A model generated the notes under the pieces. It saw nothing but the letters and a program-made list of their open reading frames with translations. It was not told the origin of the DNA and did no database searches. Position numbers and translations under genes: made by a program. From NCBI GenBank assembly GCA_022579005.1, contig MU401589.1, positions 1 through 64,000 on the forward strand: a stretch of DNA of 64,000 nt, given 5' to 3'. The DNA is from Poronia punctata (Eukaryota > Ascomycota > Sordariomycetes > Xylariales > Xylariaceae). Below are positions 63,801-64,000 of the stretch, one piece after another (the stretch's first letter is position 1; every line of letters begins with the position of its first letter).

Positions 63801-64000
63801 GCAGGTATGCGTGATGGAACGATTCCAGTATTCCGGACATGCAGGGCATCTGTTTCAGCTACACTGGCTACTTGCAGGCAGATCAAGCATTTGATGGTCA
63901 CGCTCAAGTGTCCTAACATTGATCATATGTGCTGGCTTGCCCTTCATCGACAGTAGGTCTGCCCAAGAAGCCCAGCAAGTTAACTGGACACAGAAGCCTG
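57873..64000. other. Gene-poor right end
   Basis: 6.1 kb of ordinary composition (not AT-rich), full of short frames (at most about 120 codons) on both strands, with no recognisable domain, signal peptide or joinable exons. A B-box-like GGTTCGACCTCC (minus, near 61313-61324) has no clear A-box partner. TACGAGTA/TAGGTAC motifs cluster at 63729-63758. It could be decayed genes, non-coding RNA or subtelomere-like sequence; nothing in it decides. Confidence 0.4.

Overview
The window looks like nuclear DNA of a filamentous ascomycete (Pezizomycotina; Sordariomycete-like in style, not determinable further from sequence alone). The reasons are short introns (mostly 50-190 bp) with GTRNGT-type donors and CTRAC/CTAAY-like branch sites, mitochondrial targeting sequences on EF-Tu, Met-tRNA synthetase and formate dehydrogenase, fungal orthologues (RAD7, RAD16, MTR2, TAF11, cyanase), and sharply bounded AT-rich islands of the kind produced by repeat-induced point mutation (RIP).

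Layout. 1-6.4 kb is an AT-rich, coding-free island. 6.4-9.3 kb holds four co-oriented copies of a ~125-nt tRNA-like unit, each with a TATA element at a fixed distance upstream, an internal A-box-like and a perfect B-box element, and a T-run terminator. 9.5-12.3 kb has a cyanase and a secreted bicovalent-FAD oxidase. 13.9-15.8 kb is an NAD kinase. 16.16-20.53 kb is one RIP-degraded DNA transposon with ~80-bp terminal inverted repeats and a TA target duplication. 21-57.9 kb is an ordinary housekeeping region: membrane-anchored TAP-like hydrolase, mitochondrial EF-Tu, serine/threonine dehydratase, Mtr2, NAT9-like acetyltransferase, mitochondrial Met-tRNA synthetase, RAD16, RAD7, a CYP504-like P450, GTP cyclohydrolase I, TAF11, a capsule-synthesis-type glycosyltransferase, a 36-residue metallothionein, formate dehydrogenase and a secreted PEBP-like protein. 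57.9-64 kb has no gene I can support.

Functional links. RAD7 and RAD16, the two partners of the global-genome nucleotide excision repair complex, lie next to each other head to head. Mitochondrial EF-Tu and mitochondrial Met-tRNA synthetase both serve organellar translation but are not adjacent. Cyanase and formate dehydrogenase are small-molecule detoxification/C1 enzymes. I see no biosynthetic cluster.

All multi-exon models were joined by hand from open frames, splice sites and family conservation. Every joined model keeps an intact frame and sums to a whole number of codons. The most unusual items are the tRNA-like Pol III family at 6.5-9.0 kb, the strict purine-before-C rule in the AT islands (unlike classical CpA RIP), the RAD7 start codon apparently split by an intron, and a metallothionein too short for ordinary ORF calling.
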